From the NCBI RefSeq assembly GCF_000708595.2, contig NZ_JARP01000001.1, forward strand, positions 1,426,001 to 1,490,000: a stretch of DNA of 64,000 nt, in the 5' to 3' direction. Source of the stretch: Flavobacterium sp. KJJ. Lineage in GTDB: Bacteria > Bacteroidota > Bacteroidia > Flavobacteriales > Flavobacteriaceae. Position numbers and translations under genes: made by a program. Position 1 is the first letter of the stretch, and every line of letters begins with the position of its first letter. The notes beneath the pieces are model-generated. The model had not been told where the DNA came from, searched no databases, and saw only the letters and a list, made by a program, of their open reading frames with translations. Shown piece by piece: positions 63,166 through 64,000 of this stretch.

Positions 63166-64000
63166 TGAGCGAAAATTTAAAATTTGCAGTAATTGGAGGA
63201 GGAAGCTGGGCAACGGCAATTGCAAAAATGTTATGCGTAAATCTACCTGAAATTGCGTGGTACATGCGTAATGACGCTGCAATCGAGCACATTCAAAAAT
63301 ACAAACACAACCCAAATTATTTAAGTTCAGTAGAATTTGATACTAAAAAACTTAAATTAACTAACAATATAAACGAGGCAATTGAATATGCAGATTATAT
63401 CATTTTTGCCATTCCATCTGCTTTTTTAGATGCTGAATTAAAAAATATGACGGTTTCACTAGCTGACAAAATCATATTTTCAGCCATTAAAGGAATCGTA
63501 CCTGAAACGAGTTTAATTGTTGGAGAACACTTTCATATTCAATACGACATTCCATATTATAATATTGGAGTTATTACAGGTCCTTGTCATGCTGAAGAAG
63601 TGGCTTTAGAAAGACTTTCGTATTTAACAATTGCTTGTGGAGATCCTGAAAAAGCCTGTATCGTTGCAAAATCTTTATCTGGAAATTATATTAAAGCCAA
63701 AATTTCAGACGATATTATTGGTACTGAATATGCCGCAATGCTTAAAAACATCTACGCCATCGCTGCCGGAATTGCACATGGTTTAGGTTATGGAGATAAT
63801 TTCCAATCGGTTATGATGAGCAACGGAATTCGTGAAATGAAAAAGTTCATCAGAAAAGTACATAAAATGAAACGTAACATTAATGATTCGGCTTATTTGG
63901 GCGATTTATTAGTTACAGGTTATTCTGTTTTCTCCAGAAATAGAATGTTCGGAAATATGATCGGAAAAGGATATACGGTAAAAAGTGCTATGATGGAAAT
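63166..64000 (+). CDS. gpsA: Glycerol-3-phosphate dehydrogenase [NAD(P)+], N-terminal part (cut by window edge)
   Basis: 278 residues are present before the edge. The cofactor motif VIGGGSWATAIAKML (9-23) is diagnostic, ITGPCHAEEVALERLSYLTI and the catalytic-lysine region GTEYAAMLKNIYAIAAGIAHGLG follow. The enzyme makes sn-glycerol-3-phosphate from dihydroxyacetone phosphate for phospholipid synthesis. The full protein is expected at about 330 residues, so only a short C-terminal part is missing. Confidence 0.95.

Overview
The window reads as chromosomal DNA of a Flavobacterium or a close relative in the Flavobacteriaceae. The evidence is low GC, AT-rich spacers, promoters with the Bacteroidota -7 box TAnnTTTG, a PorZ-type protein with a type IX secretion C-terminal domain, a Bat (aerotolerance) operon, an Oar-like TonB-dependent receptor, an OmpA protein with thrombospondin type-3 calcium repeats, and the long IleRS form. 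I see no rRNA, tRNA, CRISPR array, insertion sequence, prophage or integrase. Almost everything is core or shell genome.

Layout. 1-8.0 kb (minus): the N-terminal part of an AddB-like nuclease/helicase (cut by the window edge), ompA, kbl and the AddA-like helicase-nuclease; together a two-subunit recombination enzyme whose genes are split by two unrelated genes. 8.0-14.9 kb (minus): lspA, dksA/traR, ileS, recO, interrupted by a 71-residue basic protein and a plus-strand pair of Roadblock/LC7 proteins. 15-21 kb: porZ, gdhA, an outer-membrane beta-barrel protein and metB. 21-25 kb: a DUF4163/DUF3298 lipoprotein, an AlbA_2 (Schlafen-type) protein, an SDR oxidoreductase and an aldo/keto reductase. 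25.3-34.6 kb (plus): the complete Bat operon (MoxR ATPase, DUF58, a membrane protein, BatA, BatB, BatC, BatD, BatE). 34.7-41 kb: 5-formyl-THF cyclo-ligase and an aspartoacylase-like enzyme (minus), then uvrC, an XAC2610-like protein and a patatin/surface-antigen protein (plus). 41-47.7 kb: hmgA and hppD (tyrosine catabolism), a candidate small RNA, DUF3108, tryptophan dioxygenase, an M23 peptidase and an orphan protein. 47.7-49.7 kb: an AraC regulator divergent from an SDR-like and a lipocalin-like gene. 49.8-55.1 kb: pgi and the large TonB receptor. 55-57 kb: a 4-TM protein, RlpA, DinB and ArsC-like genes. 57.4-59.7 kb: yicC, gmk, nadD. 59.7-62.7 kb: a LysR regulator divergent from an exported DJ-1/Hsp31 protein followed by a YqhD-like alcohol dehydrogenase. 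The right edge holds the start of gpsA.

The most unusual signal lies between the genes. At least fifteen spacers carry 40-130 bp near-palindromes built from short repeated 'words'. The words run in one orientation in the left half and as reverse complement in the right half, and the word differs from locus to locus. The best is a perfect 33-bp inverted repeat between hmgA and hppD; others sit inside the Bat operon and on both sides of gmk. They are not one homologous repeat family but share an architecture, which I know no name for. Second in interest are a three-hairpin candidate small RNA at 43.89-44.00 kb with its own -7 box and intrinsic terminator, the Roadblock pair without a GTPase partner, and an identical 12-base palindrome-like motif upstream of gdhA and pgi.
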